NCBI RefSeq assembly: GCF_028453695.1
Contig: NC_135777.1
Span: forward strand, 11,335,714 to 11,399,713
DNA length: 64,000 nucleotides
DNA from: Augochlora pura
Taxonomy: Eukaryota > Arthropoda > Insecta > Hymenoptera > Halictidae
Direction: 5' to 3'
Shown piece by piece: positions 48,850 through 61,462 of the stretch (its first letter is position 1; the number at the start of each line of letters is the position of its first letter). The notes beneath the pieces were generated by a model that saw nothing but the letters and a program-made list of their open reading frames with translations, did not search any database and was not told the origin of the DNA. The translations under genes and the position numbers were made by a program.

Positions 48850-50691
48850 TGGAAGAGAGAGACGGGCGAGACAAGGTATGAAATGATGGCAGGAAGCGGA
48901 GGTTCACCCATGATTTAACTCCCGTTAAGTAAAAAGCCCGTACTTCCCTATCGATTATTCGCAACGGAGAAACCGCGATTCGATCGATCGACTCCAATTC
49001 GACGCACGAATCCGACGTTCCTGCCAAACCAGGCCGCCATTTTCTATCGTAGATCGCTCTAGGGAAGTTTGTCCTACGTAGGAAAGAATCGATATGCATT
49101 ATTTATTTATTTAACCGACAAGGACTAAGGAATTTTATTTAAAATGATAGTGACCTTAAAATAAATTATAAAATAAATAAATTAATTATAATGATTCACT
49201 CTAGATAGGCTAACTAATGGCGAATTAACACTAAACCTTAACACTGCCAAAATGACCGGGTTTTAATTGTACGATACTACAAACTTCCGAGACTTCTTCG
49301 TGGGGTATGATTGAATAAATTACATTATAGGAGCAAATTTTGTAATACGAACTATACAAAATCTAAATGACTATTTTTTCACTTTTACGAGTCAATGTAC
49401 ACCAATCGCCACTATTGTTCGGTAAATTTAACGTTCGAAGAGTTAAAGAATCTTCAACCAACGTTGTTACCACTCGAAGGTTATTATTTTTGCGGCAAAC
49501 ACTTAAAGTTGATCGTGACTCGTTTATGCAGTTTCTTTTCTCCAGCAGCGAGTGGTACGAGACAAAAAAGAGATTCTTCGGTGTTTCGTGAGTACATGTA
49601 ACTTGTTTAGTCGATAGACGCATTCGAAATTTGTTGAGGAATCAATTGAGATATTATAATCTTTGAAAGTGTGCCGTAAGTGGCACAGGGTGTTACATCG
49701 TTTTTCGTCCAGCAACACGAACGAATCGCAGGCGGCTTCACGGAAAATCGAAAAACGGTTCGATCGTCGAAAGTAACGGAGCCCCGATTGGCCGACTAAT
49801 TGCCGCGGCCAAGCCCGTTTAATCGCGGAACAATGGAGAGCTCTCCTGATCTCCGACGAATCGTAATTCACCGAGCGGCCGAAGCTAGCGTGTTCGTACG
49901 CGACATGGCGTGGGTAATCGCTTTGATTCCGCGAACGAGAACGGATATTAGGAAACTCTGCTGCGCCGTAAAAAAAAAGAAAAAAGTAGAAACTAAAAAG
50001 CTGCATCCTCCCGTTTGCCGGCGCAGCGGCACACGGTCGAATCACGGTGAAACTACGCCTAGCATCCGCGGTCGTGTTTCGCTCGCGAATTTTGTCGCCT
50101 CCCGGTGTCGTAACCCTCGCGCGTCCTCCTCGAGCCGACCGAACATCGCCGCGACTCGTCGGGCCCGGAACGGCGGCGTTGATCGCGGAATTTTTCCGGG
50201 GACCGGGTGTCGGGGCTTCCGTTCGCGCTTAAAACTCCTCGCAACAGACGCAGAAACGGTCGTTGCCGATGAATCACGCGTTCTCCTTCGCAATAATGGC
50301 GGGAATAATGGAGCACCTAGGCTAGATCGTTGATCGCGATTACGGCCGCGCGATGCTATTGTTGCGGCAGAAACGCGGACCCGGCTTCGCTTTCGAGCAA
50401 CCTAATTGAATTTAATTCCCGCAAAGACGCTGCCGTCCTATAACCGCCGCGGTGTCTCTCGATCATTCCGGCTGTCGCGCGGCCGACCTTCCCCGGCCTC
50501 GGGGCTTTCGAAATCCTCCGCGGCAAGAGTCGAATGGCTCTCCCGTGTGTGTACTCTTCTCGGCGAGGCTCCTTCTATCGAGAGAAACCCCCCTTAGGCG
50601 CAAAATCGGGACACGAAAGCTGAACTCGAAACACGAAACTCTTTCGTGCGGACCGACTCGCGACTCAGGATCTGTTGCATTTTCCATTCAG

Positions 50692-50976
50692 ATGTCGACG
50701 CGGCGAAGGCCTCGCTGGAGAACGCGCCGAGCACCATGTACGAAAGCGTATGCGTGCCGGATTTAGGGGATTTCTTGGGATACCAGGGCGCGGCGGCCCA
50801 TCAGCCGGCTGCTACGCCGGAGCACAAGAGCCCAGCGACGCCCTCCTCGAGTTCCGTCACCTCGAACACCTCGGGCCCTCGGTCGGGGACTCAGCCGCCG
50901 TCGTCGTCGTCGTCGTCCACGTTGCCACCGCCCTCCGCCGCAGTTTCTCTACCCTCGAGACAGTATCATAACGATG
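50692..50976 (+). CDS. pnt: ETS transcription factor Pointed, Ser/Pro-rich linker exon after the Pointed domain
   Basis: This exon encodes residues 143-237 of the P2-type isoform. It starts DVDAAKASLENAPSTMYESV, then CVPDLGDFLGYQGAA, followed by a low-complexity Ser/Pro/Thr region with a TCG-coded poly-Ser run at about 50,892-50,917, and ends SRQYHND. The acceptor is TTTTCCATTCAG|AT and the donor GATG|GTAAGTG, both strong. The exon is 285 nt, phase 1 at both ends, and GAT again supplies Asp at the junction. The conserved-looking block is MYESVCVPDLGDFLGYQ; the rest is probably a disordered linker between the Pointed and ETS domains. Exon status is supported by splice sites and phase agreement with the Pointed-domain exon. 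Confidence 0.88.
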
Positions 50977-51741
50977 GTAAGTGTCTCTTTTCACTATCCT
51001 GACGCGGCTCTCGAGTCCTCCCTCCGCCCTCTGCCAGGCTCTCTCGCGCGACCTCTTCCGCTTCGGCTCTTGAATCCAATGGGCCCCGGCGCGCGGCGAG
51101 GATACGATCCGTAAACTGTCCAGGACCGATGCACGGTGTCCCATCGTTCACCAAAGTCCCACGCTCCTCTTCCGGACGAGGACGAGTGTTCCCTGCAAGG
51201 ACATAAATCCGAGCGCCCGCGACAGCCTTGTCCGCGGACTGTCCACCGTTTCGCGAAACACCTCCTGACAATATAGTGTCGGCTGGGCGGATTGAACGCC
51301 TCCTGCCTGCTCCCGGATAAGGATAAATGGTTCTGCGGCCAAGCAGGAGAGGAGACGTCTTTCTCGCGGGCGCGACAGCGTTTCCCAACCTGTTCGGCTG
51401 AGGAAACGAGTCGATGGATCGGATAGGTCGTGGACCGAAACCCAGATCTCTCGCTTATCAGGGACTACCAACATAAAATCTAAATGCTACGAGTGATCGC
51501 ACGAGGGTCTGGCACCGAGAATACTCACGTGGCTATCTAGTCCAGAGCGTCTAGGTTCAACTACCATTGTCAAACTTTAATCTACTTTAATCGGTAAATA
51601 CTACTTTTTTCATTGGGGTTCTACGAGCACCCCACGCGAGTAATCCCGGCTTAATCGATCGAGCTATCCTGGCCAATCGACAACGCATACCCTCTTAGTC
51701 CTTATAACTCGAAGAACTCGGAAATGCCGACTCCCGCCGCG

Positions 51742-51780
51742 GTAATCGTAATCGTAATCGTGATCGTGATCGTGATCGGT
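51742..51780. repeat. Hexanucleotide tandem repeat (TAATCG/TGATCG)
   Basis: Three TAATCG units are followed by three TGATCG units and a degenerate copy. Confidence 0.9.
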
Positions 51781-53162
51781 ATCGGAAATTCATATAAGCG
51801 TGCGCGAGCAGTCAGTGTTTGACGAGGTTTGGAAGGTTTGAAAGGAAGTTGGGAAACGCTGCGATCGGAGGGCACAGAGGGTCTCGGTTGTAGCCGCGAA
51901 ATCGCGCGACAAGCCGGTTTATTTATTTCCCCCGATTGCGCGGCTAGAACGAAAGCGTTGCGACTCGCGGCGGAGGAGTTTCTCATTGTTACGTCAGGGC
52001 CCGGGGCTGATAGCATCTCTCGGCTCAGCGCGTTTGCACGTGTTGCCACAGGTCTCTCATTATCGTCGCTGGCTCGCCTCTCTCGTTTAGCCGTTCCATC
52101 GTCATCGGAGAACGACAATCCGCGATTTCACTGTTCCACGAGAGCCACCGAGTCTAGAAATCGAGCGTCCTCCGGCTGGTCGCCGAGGAGGATGAGTCCC
52201 GAGCCGACTAGTCGGTTGCAATATTCTCGGCCGCGATTCAGGCCCCGGCGTGATTCACCTTGTTCACCTTATTCCGCGGCGCGGCGCGGCGTTTTCATCG
52301 CTGAACTCTCCGTGTGACGCAACTCATTCAGCCGAAGGACTCCGACGTTCCAGCGACGAACAATGGGAAACGCGGGCCACGCTGGGAGTGGATCATCCCA
52401 TTCATCCGGCCGAGCAATTTGTTGTCCTGGATTTTTTCCCCCGTTTGCCCCGATGCTTATCGCCGCGGTTTAACACCGGCTCTGGGAAAACGCTTAACCG
52501 GCCGCCGATGATCCTGGCGACCGAGCGATTTCTCGCGAATCCGCCGAGATCCGTCGATATATGCTGAACCTGCGTCGGTCGCCCCGCGGCAACTCGAAGG
52601 GGGTCGGCGATATATCCCCCAAACGGAAACATTCGCCGCGGACGGTCGTCGAGCGGATCGGAGCCAGCTCGGATAGAACGGAACGGAGGAGAACATTATG
52701 AAGCGGGCGTCGTTCGTAGCGTAGGTAACAATTACTTAGCCGGGGGCCTTACGTCATTGCAGCAGTGACCGTGGGTGAACGAGGGAAAGTCGGGCCCTCT
52801 GCACGCTTCGCCGCGGACAATGGAGACGACGCCGAGCTCTGCTGCCTCTCGCGGCATCCTCGCGTTATCCTCGGGTTATCCTCGCGTTCGACTCGAGGAA
52901 AAACATGCGAGTCAGCCGACGAACCTGCTGCCGCCCGTACAAATTCATTGAAACCGTAAAGCTTTTGGTTTCCTTTAATCTTAACCCTACATACTTGAAG
53001 GCTCCGCTGCAGAGCCATATAAAATTGATCTTTATTTAAAGTATCGTTAAAACTGTGATTATGGTGTAGAATAGCTTCGAGCCCAAAGAGCTAGAATCAT
53101 GATGCGAGGCGGTCGTCTCAAACTAGTCCGTGTCACACGAGTATCGAAGGAACAGCCGTTAA

Positions 53163-53402
53163 CCTTTTAGATACGGCAGGATTTTGCGCAAATAAAGTTT
53201 TTCGTAACTAAATTACGATTTTCTCTTGATATATATTTTTTCCGGATATCTATATATAGTACTAATAACATATATTCTTTTCTTATTATATTATATATAC
53301 ACACTTCCACTTTAATTGTTTGCTTTAATAAATAATAAAACAATTGAGTAAAGCACGAGCCATTCGCGAAAGCCACTATAGTGGCGCGTAGTATCTAAAA
53401 GG
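53163..53402. mobile_element. piggyBac-like MITE, copy 2 (TTAA-flanked)
   Basis: The element is 240 bp and is flanked by TTAA at 53,159-53,162 and 53,403-53,406, with ends CCTTTTAGATAC and GTATCTAAAAGG. It shares internal blocks with copy 1 at 20,222-20,451, including GATTTTGCGCAAAT.AAGT, CACTT.CACTTTAAT and AGTAAAGCACGA, in the same orientation. It is more diverged at the ends than copy 1 and has no coding capacity. Confidence 0.85.
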
Positions 53403-56400
53403 TTAATCATCTTTCTATGTGTTTGTAATTGAAAACAGGGACAAATTTCCCTTCCTTTTTATTAGCAGAACAAGAGGGGACAAACAACGGCTGTAAATTT
53501 GACGCTCGCGCGGCAACGGCCTTTTCCGTGCCCCAAATGCTTTCGCCGAAAGTGAGACTATTGATCTTTCGCTCTTTTTCTCTCTCAAGAAAATTCTGAA
53601 ATTCGTCAAGAATGAAGTGTAATTTGTCAATGTCCGAGCCGAATTTCCATGGGGAGAATCGTCGTGCGCGACTTTTGCATAAGACTTGGCGAACTGTATC
53701 ACGATTCGTGCGCTCATAGAACGTGTCGTTGCAAGACGACCAACACAGGCGACCGTATAATAGACTCATTATTTCTGCTTGCCGGAGCACTGTTACGTTA
53801 TGTATCGCGGCTCTTCGAGGTCTCTGGTTCGACTCTCGCTTATCCTCGCTTTCGACCTCCTCCTCTTGGAACCGATGCGTTACGTTGCTCCCGTGCTGCA
53901 CGCGCTAGACGGCTCGCTAGCTCGCTCGCTCTCCAACTTTTCCGGCCGGTGGTCTCCGCCGAACACCGCCATCGACCCGATTCTCACCGAAATATTTTCA
54001 CAACGCTACAGAATTACGGAACAGGGAGAATAGAAAGATTAATTGCGAACGCTTCTCCGGCACGCACCGATCTCTTCCACGTTTCCAAGATTCCGGGCCA
54101 TCGCGAAATCTCGCCGAGCACAGCCGCTCGTGAACGAACCGATCCCGTCGGCCGCACGCACCGTTACTTCCGTTTTTTCTTTTCCGGCACGGACAATCGG
54201 ACGGAAGACAACGATACACGGCGCCTGTGCCGGACAACTGCTCCCGGCGGGCGGTGTGTGCGAAGGCTCTCGATTCCTGATTCCCGATTTCCGCGCGGGC
54301 CACTTGCGTGGAAGCCACATCCTCGACTTCCGCGAGCCGCTCGTTTCGAAACCGGACGTCGGCTGAATACCGAATAAACGATGGTAACTGAATATTCGCG
54401 GTGGTTCTTCGGTTGTGGACGGGCACGATCGACAGCTCCGAGGATGTGCGATCGACGAGGTTCCTCCGTGTCACGTATGTGTCGTCGCGCGTGCACACGC
54501 CGCTCCGCGCCGCTCCGCTCCGCGCCGAGCCGAGCGGAGCCGTCTCGCCGCGACCCGCGTCGCGACGGCCACACGAGTTGTGTTAGCTCGCGTGCATAAA
54601 TTAGAGGAACAGAATCCAGCGTGCGCAAAAGCGGGGTCCCTATGGTTCACCGACGACGCCCGGGCCAAAAAAGGACCGGCCATCGTGTGACGCCATTCGA
54701 TTTACCTTTATGGAAAAGTTAGTCAATCGTGCCGACAATGAGCACAATGATCATTTGTTAAGCAACCACCGCGCCGATAACTAACCGCCGCTGGCCACGC
54801 GGCATTCTGATCGATACCCAGCCGATTTTCGGCCTCGGATCCTTGCTCGAGTCCTTCTGCGAGCCTTTTTCGTAGCTCTCGCGCACCTGCTGCTCCACGT
54901 GCTCGCAGCCTAGACAAAGCCGACCGATTCCGATATCGAATCCTCTCCGTCGATGAAAACGTGGAATAGCGTTGACCATCGAACCGAGAACGTACGATCC
55001 TCGATCCAGGAATTAAAACGATTATACTTTGGGCAATTTTTCAAGCACACGTGGAAGTGAACCACAATCGCATCAACAGGAGAAAATTAACACCGAAATA
55101 TTCAACTAATTTTTATCTCATTGCCATGAATTTCAAACCGTACAAGATTCGTTTTGTCCAGATCCAGATCGTACAGCATACGATTTGTTAACCGCGTGTT
55201 AAAGTTGAACGAAAAATCTTTTGCTCGAAAACATGTTCCCAATTTTTTACAATTTACGATTTATATCAATAGAATAAAAAAGTGGCTTAATCGCGTAATA
55301 TATATATTATTTACAAGTGCTCTATGTTTGTCGAAAATTTCAGAATTTTCTGAATCTCCTAATTGGACCCCTTTACCCGAGCATCGTTCTCTCCGAGAAC
55401 AAGAAAATCGTTCGAACCAGAAAAAACAAATAAACGATCCGCTCGAAGGGTAGAGTCCTGCTGTTGGTGAAAACGGAGAAGGGTGGACGAGGAGATTGTC
55501 GGGTCGTAGGACGAAGGAGCATCTAGTTAGCCGCCGTAGTCTTTGGAACACGAGAAAATCGTTCGATAAAGAGAAATAGGTTCACGATCGTTCGAGACCC
55601 AAACAATTAGGGGGGTCGCCGAGGGGAACAACCACCCTTCCGGAGAAAGCGGGGCGGGGATCGTCTATCGGCGCGCAACAGGCCGAACATATGGAGGCAG
55701 GAGTGGCGCGGACAATTGTGCAAGCTCGCGCGGAACAAACGCCGTGAACGGGGATGAAAGATTGGATAGGTGGGGTCGTACGGGGGATGAAACCGGCGCA
55801 GGGCCGCGAAGGGAAAAGGCGTACGCTGCGTACGGTCTAGAGTGGCGAAGGGTGGATGAGGGGAGAGGGAGGGAGGGGTTGGGGGGGCGAGACGATGGTT
55901 TGGCGCAGGTTGTATTCATTCACTCGTTCATTCATAGTTCGTACACCGCCTCGGGGGCCTACAAAGCCTCTCGCTCATTCAGAACTCACGACACGACCGC
56001 GGTGTATGTGTGTTTTTTTCGTCCCTTCTTCCTGTCCGTGTACGACGGTCTCCGTCGGCGTGGTCTCCGTCGTCGTCGTGGTCGTCGAAGTCTCCATCGT
56101 CGACCAAGTCCTCTCTCAGCCACGAGTTCGCGTCTTGTCGCCGGTGATTGGTGCCCATCGGCGAAGGGAACGCGCGGAGATAGGTGGAAACGGGACGAGT
56201 CGAAGGGAAAGGTGAGCGATAGGGACGCAGACGGAGAGAAAGAGAAAGAGAAAGAGAGAGGGAGAGGGAGCGAGAGTCTCGAAGCTCACGTTACAACCGG
56301 AAGCCGAGGCAGCGAGGAGAAAACGGAGGGAGGAGTCCTACCCCAATATACCGGCGAGCAAGATAGTTTTATAATGTCCTCGAGTGCTCCTCCCTTAATG

Positions 56401-57001
56401 CACCCGTAAATGCACCCTTCTTGGTCTCGTCGTGACCGTATTGTTGCTCACTTCGACGACACGAGGACCGGCGAACAGATGCTAACACGCCAGCGGATCT
56501 TGCCCGACTGCTTTTCGCTTTTGCCAACCGAAATACGTTACGCTGACCTCCGTCGCGATTACCGTGGACCTTCCGAAACTCTGAAAAACCCACGTCGTTT
56601 CCCTCCGTGTTCTTCGCAACTCACCGAGTCCAAATTCTCCGGCAACTCTGCGAGACTAGACCGTCCGCGCTGCTCTTACTTTTGCTTGGTTTCTTCCAAG
56701 TTCAAACTTGGACATCCGACCGGAGAACGTGCGAAGGTCTGGATGCAACTTTCTCCTGGTCGATGGTGACCCACGGAAGGCGGACATTTTCGGCGACCGT
56801 TTCCTTTCCGGGACAATTTCCGAGAGCTAGAAAGAGAAACCGAGAGGCTCCTCGTCGAAGCTAACGATGCGTCGTCGGCTTGTTGCTCGCAAGAATGACG
56901 TCCTGCTTATCGAGCAGGACATCGCCAGCGATCAAAGTTCCATCCTAGTGGACCAGTATAGGGTTAACCGTAGCGACGCGGAGCCGAAGCTGGACTCTCC
57001 C

Positions 57002-57033
57002 AGGAGGAGGAGGAGGAGGAGGAGGAGGAGGAG
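57002..57033. repeat. (AGG)n microsatellite
   Basis: This is a pure AGG triplet run. It encodes the artefactual poly-Arg segment of an overlapping open frame. Confidence 0.92.
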
Positions 57034-59908
57034 CGAGCGAGCCTCTATCTCGCGGACGATCGTCTCGGATCAACGCTCAATCTCGGTCGAGGACAATAGG
57101 GCAATGTCGCGACGCAAAGCGAAACGAGAGCTCGCGAAAGGGCCGAGAGCGAAAGCGGGAGGGAGCCAGTTTCTAAGGGCACGTCGACGGGGTGAATCGG
57201 CGTGGCGGGAAAAGCGAGCATCGGCCGGAGCAACAATGACAGACCGCGCGCACGAGAGAACGGTAAAAGCGTGCGCGAAGAAACGAAGGCAGCGAGCCAG
57301 GCAGCCAGAAGGCGCATCGAACTCGTGTCCTTATTGTGCGTCGCTTCGTAAGTCCCATTACTATTGCCGGCAGACTATACGAAGCGAGCGAGAGAGGCAC
57401 GAGGCGTAGGGGAGTGAGCGCTTCCGGTCCCCTCTGCATCACGTGCGAGCCCGCCGAACAGAGAAACCCCCGTTGCCTCGCCTCTCTTGGCATCCGGTCT
57501 CTCTCCGCGCCTCCCCCCGGCTCGGCCCCCCTCTCAAAAATAGGCTAGGCCCTTCGAGCTGCGACTGCTGCGACGCTGCGACCAAGTATTATAAGTGGAC
57601 TCTCGAGCGCGAGCCTCGTTCGCGGCTCGTTACCTCCTTTCTAGTCGACTCGTCTTCTTCTCCCTCCTCCATGATTTTCCGAAAAAACGATACACCCCGA
57701 GTTCAACAAGCGCACTCCCGAAGCAGCCGAGATTCGTATTGAAATCTTATAGGTACATGCTTTATTCGATCAACGGTAAAAACGCCCGTATATTAATAAT
57801 AATGTTGCGGACTTCGGGAACCTCGTCCGGTTCCCGTCGCCCCGTTCCACGAGTTCGCGGCATAATTAATCATTTATTTTCACAATTCTTTACAATATTA
57901 TGTCGTTATCAAATTCAATGCGTTTGCTATCACGAAAACCACTGCCGAAGTTCAGCTCGGTTGGAAGACCCTGAACCGTGTTGCCGTCTTTTATTTCGGC
58001 AAGGGAATTCCAAGGCAGCACCGGTCATCCATCCGGTGTTCGTAACAATAATATAAGTGGATTAGAATTAAAGGTAAGTTACGGTTTCTTCGCTGTGAGG
58101 AACAATGAGTATTATTGTTTATTAACGCGTTTATGGTTTACACAACAAATTTATTCTGAAGTTAATTTAGCGTTAGGTTACTTGGACAAACTTTATCAGT
58201 TTCTTCACTTACCTTTTTAATATCCTGGCATGTATAATTTATGTTTTAAGACAACGTGTCGCGCAAGTAGCATAATTGGTAGACAAAAGAACAAAAACGA
58301 TTTAACGAATCGATGATCAAAGTAATTTAAAAAACAAAAAATGGAGAAATATATTAGGAAATTATAGAATTATATGATAATGGTAAGAATAAATAAACAG
58401 TGCTTATTGTTTCACGTTCTATCGAAAGTCTTCGTCGACTCACTCGGAAGGATAGTTTTGTTAGCCACGCGTTGCACAATCATCTCTACAGTTATCTTTT
58501 CGACATTTAGAGCTCGAACCAGAGAGCCTTCCAATCCATCCAAGCAGAATTGTTCGCGGATGTATTAATCTTGAAACGTAGGATCCGCCTGGGGACAGTT
58601 CGACCACAGTTAAAACAAGAATCGCTTGCTAACAGAGCACATTTATTGATGAGCCCTCGATTTAGCGAGTAGGAAATTGGAAATCGAATGAGGCGTGCAT
58701 CATGAAAAGCCTTCTGTGCTTTATGCATTCAGTGATATTTTAACAAGCAAGCGCTGTTATCCGGGCCATCGAAATCGCAGTCATAGTGTAAACGTTGAGA
58801 CAGAGGCGATTGGTCTCGATCGAGCAGTGTTCGGGATCGATCCGCAAAGCTAGGAATTCCGGATCAGATTCGGCGAGGGTCGAGCCAGTCTAGATCCGCT
58901 CTTCCCACGTCGCCTCGCGTTAAAACGCCGTTCCCGCGAAAAGGGTAATAACAAGGAAACGTGGGATTAAAATTCAATTAACCGGTCGGTGTAATTAGAG
59001 GCGTACCCGATGCGCCGCGCAAGGCAGCGCGAGATACAGGGCGTTAAACGCGCTCCGACGGGAAGAAGGATCAAGGGAGGACTGCCCGAGCGCGTTCCTC
59101 TCCGCGGAGGCCTGGTGTGTCCTGTTGTTGTCATTAGGAGGAGCACCGAGAGCAACGAGCGGCACCGGCAACGTCCCCGTGTTCTTTGCACGCCGCTTAA
59201 TTATCTAACGTTGCGCCGCGCACGGTATAATTATGTTTGCGCGTTCACCTTCGCCGCCGGCACACGGTTGCACTAATCCACCGCGCTGCCGCTTCTTACT
59301 CTTTCTCTTTACCCCGTATTTCTGGCTCTGTTTCGAGGCGCATTAAACGGCTCGCGAACGCAGGTGTGCCCGCTTTTCCAGAGAAACGGTCACCGTGTCG
59401 AACATTGTTCTAACGCGAGCTAGAAAGTGGACGCCACCGTTGCTATTTTTGCCCGACGATGATGCAACGCTTTCCATCTCGGTCCCCGATACGACGTCGT
59501 CCCTCCTTTGCGCTCGTCAACGAGCGAAGTGTAATCCAATTGACCGACGATCGAGACGCAACCGTCGATTCGATTACAAATCGTCGTACGTTAGAACCTC
59601 TGACCCGATTAACGTCGAGCTAATGAAGAGGAGAGTGGGTGGTCGTATGGCGAACAGTTTTACCGATTCGCATGATAAATCTTGACGCACGTGGATCTCC
59701 TTTTTAATCGACGATTCGGCGAATCGAGGTTCTCCCGTGCATCTCGACGTCGTCGATCGCAATTTGCTCAAGTTGTAATATTCTTGCGATCTTTATGGGA
59801 TCTTTACGAACACTCGGGCCTCTGTGATCCAACCAACGATTATAGCAACGATGGTTCCGAGTTCCCGGTTCGCAATACAGAGACTTCGTATACAGAACGG
59901 TCTCCGCA

Positions 59909-59938
59909 GACGACGACGACGACGACGACGACGACGAC
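59909..59938. repeat. (GAC)n microsatellite
   Basis: About ten GAC/ACG triplets lie within the GC-rich P1 upstream region. Confidence 0.92.
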
Positions 59939-61248
59939 AGGAGTCGAGTGAACCGTCAAAGACTGCGACACCCTCGTAGCTGCTCGAAGAGCCATAGATC
60001 CTCGCAAGGACAGGGATCGGCCGTTCGATCTTGTAGAAAACGCGCGTCGTCTCGGTGGCAGCAGGTGGTTGAAGGTTCGAGGGGGCGTTCGTGAATCCCT
60101 CTCGGATCGCAGGCTCCCCTCTGACGGCGCGAATTCCCCCTCCGTAGGGCTCACCGTGCCCCCACCAGCGATCTGTTTTCCCCACCGTCGAACAGTTTCC
60201 CCTACCAAGGTGTCCTACCACCTCCAAGTCGGACTAGCAGTGCGGTGCGACGGCGAACGAGAACGGAGTCCGCAGCTGGTTGAATCGAAGCTGTGGCGGG
60301 GCGCGGCGGGGCGAGCAAGGGGTAACGGTGACGCGATCGCGCGGTGGGGGGAGGCCGGGACGGAAGAGAGGGAGGGAACCGGAGGACCGGAGAGCGGAAA
60401 CGGCGCGGCGCTTCGTCACAGTGACACGCGCGCTCACGTCAAGTGGAGAGTGCACGCGAGAGGAAGAAGCTCTCTTCTACGCACACGATATTCGCGAGCG
60501 ATCGCTTGCTTTCTGTTCGCGCCCGTTTTCTCGATCCACGATCTCTGCGTCGAGCGCGGCCAGTTCCTTCGATCGTCGATCGCTCATCGAGGCGCGTCGT
60601 CCACCGTCGTCTTCTCGTCGTATGTGAATACAGTGCTCGAATCGCGAACAGTGATACCGTTCCGGAAGGGAAGCAGCAGAGCACACTGTCCTGTTGCCGC
60701 AGGACGAGGCTCTTCGAACCGGAGCAAGGTGTTTTACACCCTCCCCTTGGCACACCTGTTGCGCCGCGAACACGGTCCCGCGATAAGCCTCTACGCTCCC
60801 CGAGTGTAGAGTCGAGCAGGTTATCGTCAAGAGTTGTTCGGGAAATCGCGAAATTTGTGCGATATACGTACCGTGTTGTCTGCAGTGAATGGAAAGGTAT
60901 CAGTGAACTTTGTTCCGGAAACCAAAGTGTTCTTCGGTTCGGTTCGAGAGCTGGCCGGGAGTGTGCTCGATGGAGGCTTGCTCCTCGAAAGATTCCGCCA
61001 GATAGTGCGAGAGTTGGTCCGAGTCGTCGCGACGACTAGGTTTTTGTTCGAACAGCTATGAGAATCGTGGACGAGTCGAGGCCGGCACCGACGCGATCCT
61101 GCAGCGAAGAGTCCTCCCGAGGAGTCCTGTGTTGATTCCCCGGAGCCTGCGGGGAGGCGCTCGACGCTTAGGCGAGCAGGAGGAGGGTGCACGGATGCGC
61201 TCGAGCATCGGCTCAGGTCGCGAGTAACCGCTTGCGTCCATCGGCAAG

Positions 61249-61299
61249 CAAACGGTGGACAAACGGTGGACAAACGGTGAGCAACGGTGTGCAACGGGG
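61249..61299. repeat. 12-bp tandem repeat (CAAACGGTGGAC)
   Basis: Two clean copies and about two degenerate copies (GAGCAACGGTGT) lie in the probable P1 5'UTR. Confidence 0.8.
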
Positions 61300-61462
61300 G
61301 CGGGCAGAAGCACCGGAGAGCCAGGGGGACGACGTCACGGCGGGCGTCGCGAGCGTCGAGACGTCGTCGCGGCCTTCGGGGCAGGCGCCGGCCATAATCG
61401 TCGGCAGCTACGGGAACGATATCGGTCAGACGACGAGTAGCGGCGCCGCTGCGTCTTCGGAG

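Larger units (their letters stand above)
45514..50691 (+). other. pnt: Intron 3 of pointed, about 5.2 kb
   Basis: This intron runs from donor GTACGTG to acceptor TTTTCCATTCAG. It contains an inverted-repeat element at 45.8-46.0 kb, GC-rich islands at about 46.7-47.7, 48.5-49.1 and 49.7-50.7 kb, and (CT)n, (TCG)n and (GA)n microsatellites. I see no extra exon. A TTAACACTGCC.AAATGACCGG motif near 49,238 looks like the end of a degraded TTAA-type transposon. Confidence 0.85.
50977..61462 (+). other. pnt: Intron downstream of the last visible P2-type exon, containing P1 upstream DNA
   Basis: After donor GTAAGTG I find no further P2-type exon before the P1-type exon. The region is GC-rich overall (51.0-53.0, 53.4-55.0, 55.4-57.7 and 58.8-61.5 kb), with AT-rich breaks at about 55.0-55.3 and 57.7-58.7 kb. 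Open frames here, such as the Arg-rich one at 56,867-57,409, derive from AGG and other simple repeats and have mirror frames on the opposite strand. A piggyBac-like MITE lies at 53.16-53.40 kb. Confidence 0.7.
58860..61462 (+). promoter_or_regulatory. pnt: GC-rich promoter and 5'UTR zone of the P1-type pointed transcript
   Basis: A GC/CpG-rich block leads into the ATG-starting exon at 61,463. By analogy with Drosophila pnt, whose shorter P1 transcript starts 3' of the P2-specific exons, it is the expected place for the internal promoter. I see no clear TATA box or initiator, so the start is unlocated. The sequence immediately upstream (61,249-61,299) is a degenerate 12-bp repeat. A donor-like GAAAG|GTATCAGT near 60,893 would allow a spliced 5'UTR but is unproven. 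The upstream limit is approximate. Confidence 0.5.

Noticed and set aside
53815..53850. GGTTCGACTC resembling a tRNA B box (also GGTTCGAAT at 11,736)
   Set aside because: Neither site shows a pairing T-arm, A box or acceptor stem, so no tRNA gene is supported.
56867..57409. Arg-rich 180-codon open frame upstream of the P1 exon
   Set aside because: A poly-Arg run comes from an AGG microsatellite, frames overlap on both strands, and no domain is recognisable.
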